Assembly (NCBI GenBank): GCA_900554265.1
Contig: USGZ01000012.1
Coordinates: 1-12,202, forward strand
Length of the DNA: 12,202 bases
Direction: 5' to 3'
Origin: an uncultured Porphyromonadaceae bacterium
GTDB lineage: Bacteria > Bacteroidota > Bacteroidia > Bacteroidales > Muribaculaceae
Shown: positions 1 to 7,507 of the stretch, piece by piece
How the letters are laid out: every line of letters begins with the position of its first letter
Numbering within the stretch: position 1 is the first letter of the stretch
Position numbers and translations under genes: made by a program
Notes under the pieces: generated by a model
What the model was told of the DNA's origin: nothing
What the model saw: the letters and a program-made list of their open reading frames with translations, nothing else
Database searches by the model: none

Positions 1-933
1 GAATCAAAGCGCATGATGGCTGAGGAGCCCGAAAAATTCAAGGAGAAGGTCCACGAGAGCCTGCGCCGCCAGGTCGAGGCCATCAACAGGCTGACGGCCC
101 GCGGCATGTACTTCTTCGACTACGGCAACGCCTTCCTGCTGGAGGCCTCGCGCGCCGGTGCCGACATCCTCAAGGCCGACGGCAGTTTCCGCTACCCCTC
201 CTACGTGCAGGACATCATGGGGCCGCTGTTCTTCGACTACGGCTTCGGCCCATTCCGCTGGGTCTGCGCCAGCGGCGACCCCGCCGACCTGGCCCTGACC
301 GACCGCCTGGCCGAGGAAGTGCTGCGCGAAATCCGCCGCGACGCTCCCGAGGACATCCGCGGCCAGCTCGACGACAATATCCACTGGATTCATCAGGCCG
401 GCCCGAACAACCTCGTCGTAGGCTCGCAGGCCCGCATCCTCTACGCCGACTCCGAAGGACGCACCAAGATTGCCCTTGAGTTCAACAAGGCCGTGGCCGA
501 CGGGCGCCTCAAGGGTCCGGTGGTCCTCGGCCGCGACCACCACGACGTATCCGGCACCGACTCGCCCTACCGCGAGACCTCGAACATCTACGACGGCAGC
601 TGCTTCTGCGCCGATATGGCCGTGCAGAACGTGATCGGCGACAGTTTCCGCGGCGCAACCTGGGTCAGCCTCCACAACGGCGGTGGCGTAGGCTGGGGCG
701 AGGTCGTCAACGGAGGTTTCGGCATGGTTGTCGACGGCACCCCAGAGGCCGAGCGAAGGATTAAGTCCATGCTCCTGTGGGACGTCAACAACGGCATCGC
801 GCGCCGCTCCTGGGCCCGCAACGCCGGCGCCCGCGCCGCAATCGAGCGCGAGATGGAGCGCACTCCCCTGCTGAAAGTCACCCTCCCCAACTTCGCCGAC
901 GACAATATCATCGAAAACGCACTAAAGCACTGA
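1..933 (+). CDS. hutU: Urocanate hydratase (urocanase), C-terminal part, 5' end outside window
   Basis: This cytoplasmic, NAD-dependent enzyme hydrates urocanate to 4-imidazolone-5-propionate, step two of histidine breakdown. The frame is open from base 1, so the Met at 13 is internal. The visible 310 residues are the C-terminal part of a protein that is usually around 670 residues in the long, eukaryote-like urocanase branch. Visible family motifs are FGPFRWVCASG (about 244-276), the GRDHHDVSG block (about 526-555) followed by SPYRET, and the glycine-rich HNGGGVGWGE (673-702). The short bacterial type has PLFCRG before GPFRW; here it is PLFFDYG, which I take to be normal for the long branch (from memory). 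The N-terminal NAD-binding part and the promoter lie upstream. The stop is 2 nt before hutH, so the two are almost certainly co-transcribed. The identification is firm. Confidence 0.96.
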   Translation, partial: ESKRMMAEEPEKFKEKVHESLRRQVEAINRLTARGMYFFDYGNAFLLEASRAGADILKADGSFRYPSYVQDIMGPLFFDYGFGPFRWVCASGDPADLALTDRLAEEVLREIRRDAPEDIRGQLDDNIHWIHQAGPNNLVVGSQARILYADSEGRTKIALEFNKAVADGRLKGPVVLGRDHHDVSGTDSPYRETSNIYDGSCFCADMAVQNVIGDSFRGATWVSLHNGGGVGWGEVVNGGFGMVVDGTPEAERRIKSMLLWDVNNGIARRSWARNAGARAAIEREMERTPLLKVTLPNFADDNIIENALKH

Positions 934-935
934 AT

Positions 936-2426
936 ATGAACTCCGAAAACATCCATTATATCGACGACGCGCGCCTGACCGTAGGCAAAGTCGCCGAAAT
1001 CCTCGCCTCCGGCGCCCGCCTGGAGCTCAGCGAAGGCGCCACCGCCCGCATCGACCGCTGCCGCCGCTATCTCGACGAGAAGATGGCTTCCTGCCGCGAA
1101 CCACTCTACGGCATCAATACCGGCTTCGGCTCGCTGTGCAACATCACCGTCGGCGCCGATGACCTCGGCCAGCTGCAGAAAAACCTGGTCATGAGCCACT
1201 CCTGCGGCACCGGCGACCCCGTCGACCCCGAAATCGTGCGCCTGATGCTCTTCCTGAAGGCCCAGAGCCTCAGCTACGGCAATTCCGGCGTGCAGGTAGT
1301 CACGGTCCAGCGCCTTCTGGACTTCTACAACCTGGGCATCACCCCGGTCGTCTACTCGCTCGGCTCCCTGGGCGCCAGCGGCGACCTGGCCCCCCTGGCC
1401 AACATGTGCCTGCCCCTGATAGGCCTGGGCGAGGTATGGTACAAGGATCAGCGCCGCCCGGCCGCCGAAGTGCTCGCCGAGACCGGCCTCGAGCCCGTGC
1501 AACTCCAGAGCAAGGAAGGCCTGGCGCTGCTCAACGGCACCCAGTTCATGAGCGCCCACGCCGTCAAGGCCCTCATCGAGGCCGAACGCCTCTGGAACGC
1601 CGCCGAGCGCATCGGCGCAATGAGCCTCGACGCCTTCGACGGCCGCATCGAGCCCTTCGGTCCCGAAGTCAACGAGGTGCGCCACCATCCGGGCCAGATC
1701 GAGGCCGCCCGCGTAATGCGCGGACTCCTCGCCGGCAGCCAGCTCATCGCCCGCCCGAAGGCCCACGTCCAGGACCCCTACTCCTTCCGCTGCATCCCGC
1801 AGGTCCACGGCGCCGTTCTCGACGCCATAATGAAGGTGCGCCAGACAATCGAGGACGAAATCAACAGCCCGACCGACAACCCGACCATCTTCCCGGACCG
1901 GGACATCATCGTATCCGCCGGAAACTTCCACGGCGAGCCCATCGCCCTGCCGATGGACTACCTCACCCTGGCCATGAGCGAACTGGCCAACATCTCCGAG
2001 CGCCGCATCTACAAGCTCATCGCCGGCGTCCGCGACCTGCCCTCCTTCCTTGTCGCCCGCCCGGGCCTGAATTCCGGCTTCATGATTCTGCAATATACCG
2101 CGGCCTCCATCGTCAACCGCAACAAGTGCCTCTGCTGGCCGACCAGCTGCGATTCCATACCCTCGTCGCAGGGCCAGGAAGACCACGTGTCGATGGGCGC
2201 CAACTCGGCCGTCAAGCTGCTGCAGGTGGTCGACAACGTCCGCCGCGTGCTGGCCCTGGAGCTCATCAACGCCGCCCAGGCCCTCGACTTCCGGCGCCCG
2301 CTGCGCTCGTCGGAGGCCGTCGAGAAGCTGCACGCCGACTTCCGCCGCACAGTGCCCTTCATCGAGGTCGACACGGTGATGAGCCCGCACATCGCCGCCG
2401 CCACCGAGTTCGTAAGAAACATGTGA
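936..2426 (+). CDS. hutH: Histidine ammonia-lyase
   Basis: The enzyme removes ammonia from L-histidine to give urocanate, the committing step of the Hut pathway, in the cytoplasm as a homotetramer. The 496-residue product matches the usual length of about 500. The motif GSLGASGDLAPLAN contains Ala147-Ser148-Gly149, the tripeptide that cyclises into the MIO electrophile. Further family blocks are YGINTGFGSL near residues 54-63, FHGEPIALPMDYL, SIPSSQGQEDHVSMG and NAAQALDFRRP. The start at 936 is 2 nt after the hutU stop and gives MNSENIHYIDD; the open frame further upstream only overlaps hutU. No Shine-Dalgarno sequence is visible, as is common in Bacteroidota. The MIO chemistry is shared with phenylalanine and tyrosine ammonia-lyases, but the flanking hut genes settle the substrate. 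Confidence 0.97.
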   Translation: MNSENIHYIDDARLTVGKVAEILASGARLELSEGATARIDRCRRYLDEKMASCREPLYGINTGFGSLCNITVGADDLGQLQKNLVMSHSCGTGDPVDPEIVRLMLFLKAQSLSYGNSGVQVVTVQRLLDFYNLGITPVVYSLGSLGASGDLAPLANMCLPLIGLGEVWYKDQRRPAAEVLAETGLEPVQLQSKEGLALLNGTQFMSAHAVKALIEAERLWNAAERIGAMSLDAFDGRIEPFGPEVNEVRHHPGQIEAARVMRGLLAGSQLIARPKAHVQDPYSFRCIPQVHGAVLDAIMKVRQTIEDEINSPTDNPTIFPDRDIIVSAGNFHGEPIALPMDYLTLAMSELANISERRIYKLIAGVRDLPSFLVARPGLNSGFMILQYTAASIVNRNKCLCWPTSCDSIPSSQGQEDHVSMGANSAVKLLQVVDNVRRVLALELINAAQALDFRRPLRSSEAVEKLHADFRRTVPFIEVDTVMSPHIAAATEFVRNM

Positions 2427-2431
2427 TTCCT

Positions 2432-3697
2432 ATGGCCCGACTGCTGATAATCAACCTGCGCCAGCTCTGCGGCATCGTGGAGCCCGGCACACTGCGCCTG
2501 GCCGGCCGCGAGATGGAATCAGGCTTCCGCTGCATCGACGACGCCTACCTCGAGGTCGACACCACCGCCGGCGTTATCGAAGGATTCGGCGCGATGAAGG
2601 ACCTGGCTCCCGGCCGCCGCGAAGGCGCCGAAGTAATCAACGGCGCCGGACGCATCGTCCTGCCCTGCTTCGCCGACTCGCATACGCATATAGTCTACGC
2701 CGGCAGCCGCGAGGGCGAGTTCGAGGACAAGATCCGCGGCATGAGCTACGAGGAAATCGCAGCCCGCGGCGGAGGAATCCTCAACAGCGCCGACCGCCTC
2801 CACCGCGCCTCCGACGAGGAGCTGTTCATGGACGCCCTGCGGCGCCTGAACGAGATCGCATCCAAAGGTACCGCCGCCGTCGAAATCAAGTCCGGCTACG
2901 GACTCAACACCACCGACGAGCTGCGAATGCTGCGCATAATCGCCCGCCTGAAGGAATCCTCGCCGCTGGACATCCGCGCCACCTTCCTGGGCGCCCACGC
3001 CGTAGGCCGCGAGTACGCCGGACGCCAGGCCGAATACGTCGACATGCTCGTCGGCGAGATGCTGCCCGCCGTGGCCGCCGAAGGCCTGGCGGAATACGTC
3101 GACGTGTTCTGCGACCGCGGCTTCTTCACCGTCGACGAGACCGACCGCATCCTCACCGCCGCCGCCCGCTACGGCCTGCGGCCCAAAATCCACGCCAACG
3201 AGCTCGACAATTCCGGCGGCGTGCAGGTCGGCGTGGCGCGCCGCGCCATTTCCGTTGACCATCTCGAACGCATAGGTCAGGACGAAATCGACTCCCTGGC
3301 GGCCTCGGAGACCATCGCCACCATGCTGCCCGGCGCGTCCTTCTTCCTGGGCATGCCCTTCGCCCCGGCGCGCATCGCCGTCAACTCGGGCCTCACCGTG
3401 GCACTGGCCAGTGACTACAATCCGGGCTCCAGCCCCTCGGGCGACATGCGCATGGTCTGGGCCCTGGGCTGCATCAAGATGAAGCTCAGCCCCGTCGAGG
3501 CCCTGGCGGCCTGCACCGTCAACGGCGCCGCGGCCATGGAACTTTCCGACACCGTCGGCTCGATAGCCGCCGGCCGCCCGGCCACATTCATCCTCACCCG
3601 CCCCGTATCCTCGCTGGCATTCATCCCCTACGCCTACACGACCCCCTGGATCGACCGCATCTACATCCGCGGACGCCTCCAGTCCTTCACATTCTGA
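2432..3697 (+). CDS. hutI: Imidazolonepropionase
   Basis: This amidohydrolase-superfamily enzyme opens the ring of 4-imidazolone-5-propionate to give N-formimino-L-glutamate, the third step of histidine breakdown. The product has 421 residues, normal for the family. The metal-binding HxH is His84-Thr85-His86 in ADSHTHIVYAGSREGEF. KIHANEL holds His254 and Glu257, VDHLERI holds His277, and ASDYNPGSSPSGDM holds Asp328, which fit the expected metal ligands and catalytic residues. The glycine-rich ARGGGI loop follows the HxH. The start at 2432 lies 5 nt after the hutH stop; the same frame is open far upstream, but that part only shadows hutH. The next pathway enzyme (formimidoylglutamase or glutamate formimidoyltransferase) does not follow, so it must be upstream or elsewhere. 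Confidence 0.96.
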   Translation: MARLLIINLRQLCGIVEPGTLRLAGREMESGFRCIDDAYLEVDTTAGVIEGFGAMKDLAPGRREGAEVINGAGRIVLPCFADSHTHIVYAGSREGEFEDKIRGMSYEEIAARGGGILNSADRLHRASDEELFMDALRRLNEIASKGTAAVEIKSGYGLNTTDELRMLRIIARLKESSPLDIRATFLGAHAVGREYAGRQAEYVDMLVGEMLPAVAAEGLAEYVDVFCDRGFFTVDETDRILTAAARYGLRPKIHANELDNSGGVQVGVARRAISVDHLERIGQDEIDSLAASETIATMLPGASFFLGMPFAPARIAVNSGLTVALASDYNPGSSPSGDMRMVWALGCIKMKLSPVEALAACTVNGAAAMELSDTVGSIAAGRPATFILTRPVSSLAFIPYAYTTPWIDRIYIRGRLQSFTF

Positions 3698-3717
3698 CAA
3701 CCAATCACATAACCCGA

Positions 3718-6700
3718 ATGAAACACAGTCTTGCCCTGGCGGCGCTGCTCGGAGCCTTCGCCCTGACCGCCGCAGGCACCGACAGCCCCCGCTGGCTCAG
3801 GAACACCAGCCTGAGCCCCGACGGAAGCACCGTAGCCTTCACCTACAAAGGAAACATCTACACCGTACCGAGCGCCGGCGGCCGCGCCACCCGCATCACC
3901 GCCGACGGCTCCTACAACACCCAGCCCTTCTTCAGCCCCGACGGCAGCCGCATAGCCTTCAGCAGCAACCGCAACGGCGGCATGGACGTGTTCGTCGCCC
4001 CGGCCGGCGGCGGCACTCCCGTACGCCTGACCACCCACTCCGGCGGCGAAACCGTGCGCGGCTGGCTCAACGACAGCACAGTCGTTTTCTCGGCCGACAT
4101 AATGCCCTCGCGCGAGGACCTCAACGGTCCCTTCTTCATCCAGACCTACACCGTCGGCATCCGTCCCGGCTCCCGTCCCGTGCAGCTCAAGTCGCTGGAC
4201 ATGCGGGCGCTCGACGTCAACGCCGCCGGCGACATCATCTTCCAGAACCGCAAGAGCGTCGAGAACGCCTTCCGCAAGCACGAGTACAGCTCCGGCACGC
4301 CGGACGTCTACCTGCTGCGCGGCGGCGAGTTCACACGCCTCACCGAAGGCCTGGGCTCGTCGCGCAACCCCGTATGGCTCGGCCAGGACGGAACCCGCTA
4401 CGCCTACACCTGCGACGACAGCGCCGGCGTGCTCAACGTCTATGAGGCCGCAGTGGGCGTGGCCGGCAGGAAGAAGCTCACCGACTTCGCGGAGCACCCC
4501 GTGCGCAGCCTCAGCTCCAGCGCCGACGGCTCCCTGCTCGCTTTCAGCCAGGACGGCGAAATCTACACACTCGTGCCCGGTCAGCAGCCTAAGAAGGTCG
4601 AGGTCGAGATTCTCACCGACGACTACGACGCCGACCGCGTGGCCCGCATCGTAAGCTCCGGCGCCGACAACATGGCCGTATCGCCCGAGGGCGACGAAGT
4701 GGCCTTCACACTCCGCGGCGACGTCTACACCACAGCCGTCAAGTACGAGACCACCCGCCGCATCACCGACACTCCGGGCCAGGAGCGCAGCATCTCCTTC
4801 GCTCCGGACGGACGCTCGATGGTGTTCGACGGCGAGCGCGACAGCACCTGGTGCCTATACCTGGTCAAGCTCGACAGCGAGGACGACAAGAACTTCACCT
4901 ACAGTTCCGGATTCACCGAGGAAGTGCTCTACCGGAGCGACAAGGCCGCCCAGCAGCCCGTGTTCAGCCCCGACGGCAAAAAGGTGGCCTTCCTCGAGGA
5001 CCGCGCTACCCTGCGCGTACTCGACCTCGAAAGCCGGCAGTCCACCACCGCACTCGACGGCCGCTTCAACTACTCCTACTCCGACGGCGACATCACCTTC
5101 GAGTGGAGCCCGGACAGCCGCTGGCTGCTGATCGACTACATCGGCAACGGCGGATGGAACAACAAGGACATCGCCCTGGTCAAGGCCGACGGCAGCGAGG
5201 TTGTCGACCTCACCGAGAGCGGCTACGACGACAGCGACCCGCACTGGGTTCTCGGCGGCAAGGCCATTACCTACACTACCGGACGCTACGGCATGCGCAG
5301 CCACGGCTCCTGGGGCAACCAGGACGACGTGGTCTTCATGGCCCTCGACCCCGAGGCATGGGACACCATACGCATGACTAAGGAAGAGGCCGAGCTCGCC
5401 GAGGCCGCCGAGGAGGAAGCCGAGGAAGAGGAAGCCGAGGAAACATCCTCATCCAAAAACAAGAAAAAAAATCAGCCCGAAGAGCCCGCGGACAGCTTCG
5501 ACCTGCGCAACAGGCACTTCCGCAAGATGCGTCTCACCGACGTATCCGTCTCCATGGGCGACCACTTCCTCAGCCCCAAGGGCGACAAGCTCTACTATCT
5601 GGCCCTTTCGCCCGACGCCGACGCCAAGCTCTACGTCCACGACCTGCGCGAGGACGAGACCTCCGTGCTCGCCGAAGGCATCAACGGCGGCTTCGTGCCC
5701 GACAAGGACGGCGAGAACCTCTTCATCCTCACCGGCGACGGCATGTACAAGCTCGACCTCTCCGACGGCGAAAGCAAGAGCATCGACTTCGAGGCGCCCT
5801 ACGACCGCCGCCCCTCGCTCGAGCGCGAGTACATCTACGACCACGCCCTGCGCCAGGTCAAGGACAAGTTCTACGACCCCGACCTCCACGGCGTGGCCTG
5901 GGACAGCATCGGCGCCCACTACCGCGAGTTCCTGCCCTACATCAGCAATACCACCGACTTCGCCGAGCTGCTCAGCGAGGTCCTCGGCGAGCTCAACGCC
6001 TCGCATACAGGTTCCGGGGCCTCCGGCACGGCCCCGCGCCTGAGGACGGCGACTCTCGGAGCATTCTTCGATCCCGCCTACGAGGGCGACGGCCTGAAAA
6101 TCCTCGAACTGCTACCTCGCAGCCCCCTGGGCACGCGCAAGGCAGGGGTCGAGGCAGGCGACATCATCCTTGCCATCGACGGCCAGCCCATCCTGGCCGG
6201 CAAGGACTACTTCCCCCTGCTGGAAGGCAAGGCAGGCCGCAACACCGAACTGCGCGTCCGCAAGGCCGACGGAACCGAAAAGACCGTCAAGGTCAAGCCT
6301 CTTTCGTCCGACGTCAGCCTCCAGTACCAGGCATGGATCGAGCGCAACGAGCAGCTCGTCGACAGCCTCTCGGGCGGCCGCATTGCCTACGTCCACGTCG
6401 AAGGCATGGATAGCCCCAGCTTCCGAAGCACCTACGAGCGCCTGCTCGGCAAGTACCGCAACTGCGAGGCCGCCATCGTCGACACCAGATTCAACGGCGG
6501 CGGATGGCTCCACAACGACCTGGCCCAGCTCCTGAGCGGACGACAGTACGCCACTTTCGAGCCCCGCGGCCAGTACATCGGCTCGGAGCCCTTCTCTCAG
6601 TGGACCAAGCCCTCGGTTATGCTCGTCAACGAAGCCAACTACTCCGACGCCTACGGGACGCCCTTCACCTACCAGGCCCTCGGAATCGGCGACCTCGTCG

Positions 6701-6939
6701 GCGCCCCGGTCCCCGGAACGATGACAGCCGTATGGTGGGAAACGCAGATCGACCCTGACATCTATTTCGGCATCCCCCAGGTGACCGTAAAGGATATGCA
6801 GGGCAAGGTGCTGGAGAATCACCAGCTCCAGCCCGAAGTCGAGGTCTACAACACTCCCGCCGAGACCACATCCGGCAACGATCTCCAGCTCCGGACCGCC
6901 GTAAGCCACCTGCTCGAGAAGCTCGACGCCGACAGATAA
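3718..6939 (+). CDS. Secreted tricorn-like S41 serine protease with beta-propeller and PDZ domains
   Basis: The 1073-residue protein is close in length to archaeal tricorn protease. The first ~20 residues (MKHSL, then Ala/Leu-rich to TAAG) form a signal peptide without a lipobox Cys, so the protein is probably periplasmic or exported. Residues about 25-540 carry TolB/WD40-like propeller repeats marked by SPDG motifs (about 33, 73 and later). Residues about 555-592 are an acidic Glu/Ala run followed by a Lys/Asn patch. A PDZ domain (about 780-865) contains AGVEAGDIILAIDGQ. The catalytic part shows Ser762-His763 (ELNASHT) and Ser976-Asp977 (ANYSDAYG), which fit the tricorn Ser-His pair and nucleophile. 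The fourth member is probably a Glu in the PEVEVYNTPAE segment (1039-1049); this mapping is from memory. It begins 20 nt after hutI with no promoter box seen, so read-through from the hut genes is likely. Family known for trimming peptides; the substrate here is unknown. Confidence 0.9.
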   Translation: MKHSLALAALLGAFALTAAGTDSPRWLRNTSLSPDGSTVAFTYKGNIYTVPSAGGRATRITADGSYNTQPFFSPDGSRIAFSSNRNGGMDVFVAPAGGGTPVRLTTHSGGETVRGWLNDSTVVFSADIMPSREDLNGPFFIQTYTVGIRPGSRPVQLKSLDMRALDVNAAGDIIFQNRKSVENAFRKHEYSSGTPDVYLLRGGEFTRLTEGLGSSRNPVWLGQDGTRYAYTCDDSAGVLNVYEAAVGVAGRKKLTDFAEHPVRSLSSSADGSLLAFSQDGEIYTLVPGQQPKKVEVEILTDDYDADRVARIVSSGADNMAVSPEGDEVAFTLRGDVYTTAVKYETTRRITDTPGQERSISFAPDGRSMVFDGERDSTWCLYLVKLDSEDDKNFTYSSGFTEEVLYRSDKAAQQPVFSPDGKKVAFLEDRATLRVLDLESRQSTTALDGRFNYSYSDGDITFEWSPDSRWLLIDYIGNGGWNNKDIALVKADGSEVVDLTESGYDDSDPHWVLGGKAITYTTGRYGMRSHGSWGNQDDVVFMALDPEAWDTIRMTKEEAELAEAAEEEAEEEEAEETSSSKNKKKNQPEEPADSFDLRNRHFRKMRLTDVSVSMGDHFLSPKGDKLYYLALSPDADAKLYVHDLREDETSVLAEGINGGFVPDKDGENLFILTGDGMYKLDLSDGESKSIDFEAPYDRRPSLEREYIYDHALRQVKDKFYDPDLHGVAWDSIGAHYREFLPYISNTTDFAELLSEVLGELNASHTGSGASGTAPRLRTATLGAFFDPAYEGDGLKILELLPRSPLGTRKAGVEAGDIILAIDGQPILAGKDYFPLLEGKAGRNTELRVRKADGTEKTVKVKPLSSDVSLQYQAWIERNEQLVDSLSGGRIAYVHVEGMDSPSFRSTYERLLGKYRNCEAAIVDTRFNGGGWLHNDLAQLLSGRQYATFEPRGQYIGSEPFSQWTKPSVMLVNEANYSDAYGTPFTYQALGIGDLVGAPVPGTMTAVWWETQIDPDIYFGIPQVTVKDMQGKVLENHQLQPEVEVYNTPAETTSGNDLQLRTAVSHLLEKLDADR

Positions 6940-6947
6940 TCCGCCGG

Positions 6948-6971
6948 ACTTGACGCCGAAACTTGACGCCG
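6948..6971 (+). repeat. Short direct repeat, two 11-nt copies
   Basis: ACTTGACGCCG occurs at 6948-6958 and again at 6961-6971, a period of 13, directly downstream of the protease stop codon. It may be a small duplication. I see no function for it. Confidence 0.7.
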
Positions 6972-6986
6972 CCACATATTTCCCGA

Positions 6987-7012
6987 CAACATAAATGAGG
7001 CTTTATTTGTTG
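6987..7012 (+). terminator. Possible weak terminator hairpin after the hut-protease operon
   Basis: CAACA (6987-6991) pairs with TGTTG (7008-7012), and TAAA (6992-6995) pairs with TTTA (7002-7005). There is a two-T bulge and a TGAGGC loop. The stem is AT-rich and no clean T-run follows, so termination here is only a guess from its position between the protease stop and the next promoter. Confidence 0.25.
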
Positions 7013-7049
7013 AATTTGTAAATATCTTTTAGTTTTATGGACCTAATGT

Positions 7050-7079
7050 CTGTAAAATCGTAAATTTTGTTTACCTTTG
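7050..7079 (+). promoter_or_regulatory. Bacteroidota-type promoter for the winged-helix gene
   Basis: TACCTTTG at 7072-7079 matches the -7 consensus TAnnTTTG exactly. At the expected 19-nt spacing the upstream element reads CTG (7050-7052), one mismatch from TTG. The surrounding 7013-7079 is distinctly AT-rich against GC-rich genes. Transcription would start near 7086, giving a leader of about 65 nt in which I see no strong structure. Confidence 0.65.
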
Positions 7080-7150
7080 CAAGGTCACATCCAGAAACAA
7101 GATATTCATTCAACGATTGTCTAACTCAAAACTCTAAACACATCTCAAAG

Positions 7151-7369
7151 ATGAACACGGAAATTATAGGCACTAACGCAGGAACCGTTTGGGTTGCCCT
7201 CAACAACGCCGACGCCCTGGGGCTCAAGCAGCTCAAGAAAATCACCAAGCTCAAGGACAAAGAAGTTTACGCAGCTCTCGGCTGGCTTGCCCGCGAAGGC
7301 AAAATCAGCATCGACACCGATCCCGAGGACGAGAAAGAAATCATCATCTCCCTGATCGGCGACAAATAA
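7151..7369 (+). CDS. Small winged helix-turn-helix protein (DUF2582-like)
   Basis: The 72-residue product fits the small winged-helix family common in Bacteroidota (DUF2582, PF10771, assigned by recall). It starts MNTEIIGTNAGTVWVAL. A helical part (GLKQLKKITKLKDKEVYAALGWLAREGKI, residues about 24-52, given here as two halves of one helix-turn-helix plus helix) is followed by an acidic beta wing and hairpin ending IIISLIGDK. The start at 7151 sits about 65 nt after the predicted transcription start; the frame is open back to a TTG at 7067, but that would lie inside the promoter box. The gene is a single transcription unit with its own promoter and terminator. It may bind DNA or act in protein interaction; no target is evident. 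Confidence 0.85.
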   Translation: MNTEIIGTNAGTVWVALNNADALGLKQLKKITKLKDKEVYAALGWLAREGKISIDTDPEDEKEIIISLIGDK

Positions 7370-7397
7370 GCCGCACAAACATCCCATACCGCAAAAG

Positions 7398-7427
7398 GCC
7401 GGACCGCACCCGCAGTCCGGCTTTTTT
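7398..7427 (+). terminator. Intrinsic terminator after the winged-helix gene
   Basis: GCCGGAC (7398-7404) pairs perfectly with GTCCGGC (7415-7421) around a 10-nt loop, followed by six T (7422-7427). Four A just upstream (7393-7396) could pair with the T-run across a bulged G, so it may work weakly in the other direction too. Confidence 0.9.
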
Positions 7428-7450
7428 ATCGCCCGCGCGGCCCGCGGCGA

Positions 7451-7480
7451 TTGCCGGTCCGGAAAATCTTCGTAACTTTG
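7451..7480 (+). promoter_or_regulatory. Bacteroidota-type promoter for the histidine kinase
   Basis: TTG at 7451-7453 and TAACTTTG at 7473-7480 (consensus TAnnTTTG) are 19 nt apart, the expected spacing. Transcription would start near 7487, about 20 nt before the kinase ATG. This is the best-formed promoter in the window. Confidence 0.8.
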
Positions 7481-7507
7481 CAAGACCCTCGTCACAATGC
7501 GTTGACT

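Noticed and set aside
588..2390. 600-codon open frame on the minus strand opposite hutU and hutH
   Set aside because: It is antisense to two well-recognised enzymes, its composition is the Ala/Gly/Val/Asp-rich type made by reversing GC-rich codons, and it matches no family I know.
1406..2431. Long N-terminal extension in frame with hutI
   Set aside because: It is Arg/Pro-rich translation of the hutH gene in another frame. The HutI N-terminus is normal when started at 2432.
6940..7150. Possible small RNA or tRNA in the AT-rich spacer
   Set aside because: No cloverleaf, CCA end or stable fold was visible, only a promoter box, a short direct repeat and a weak hairpin.
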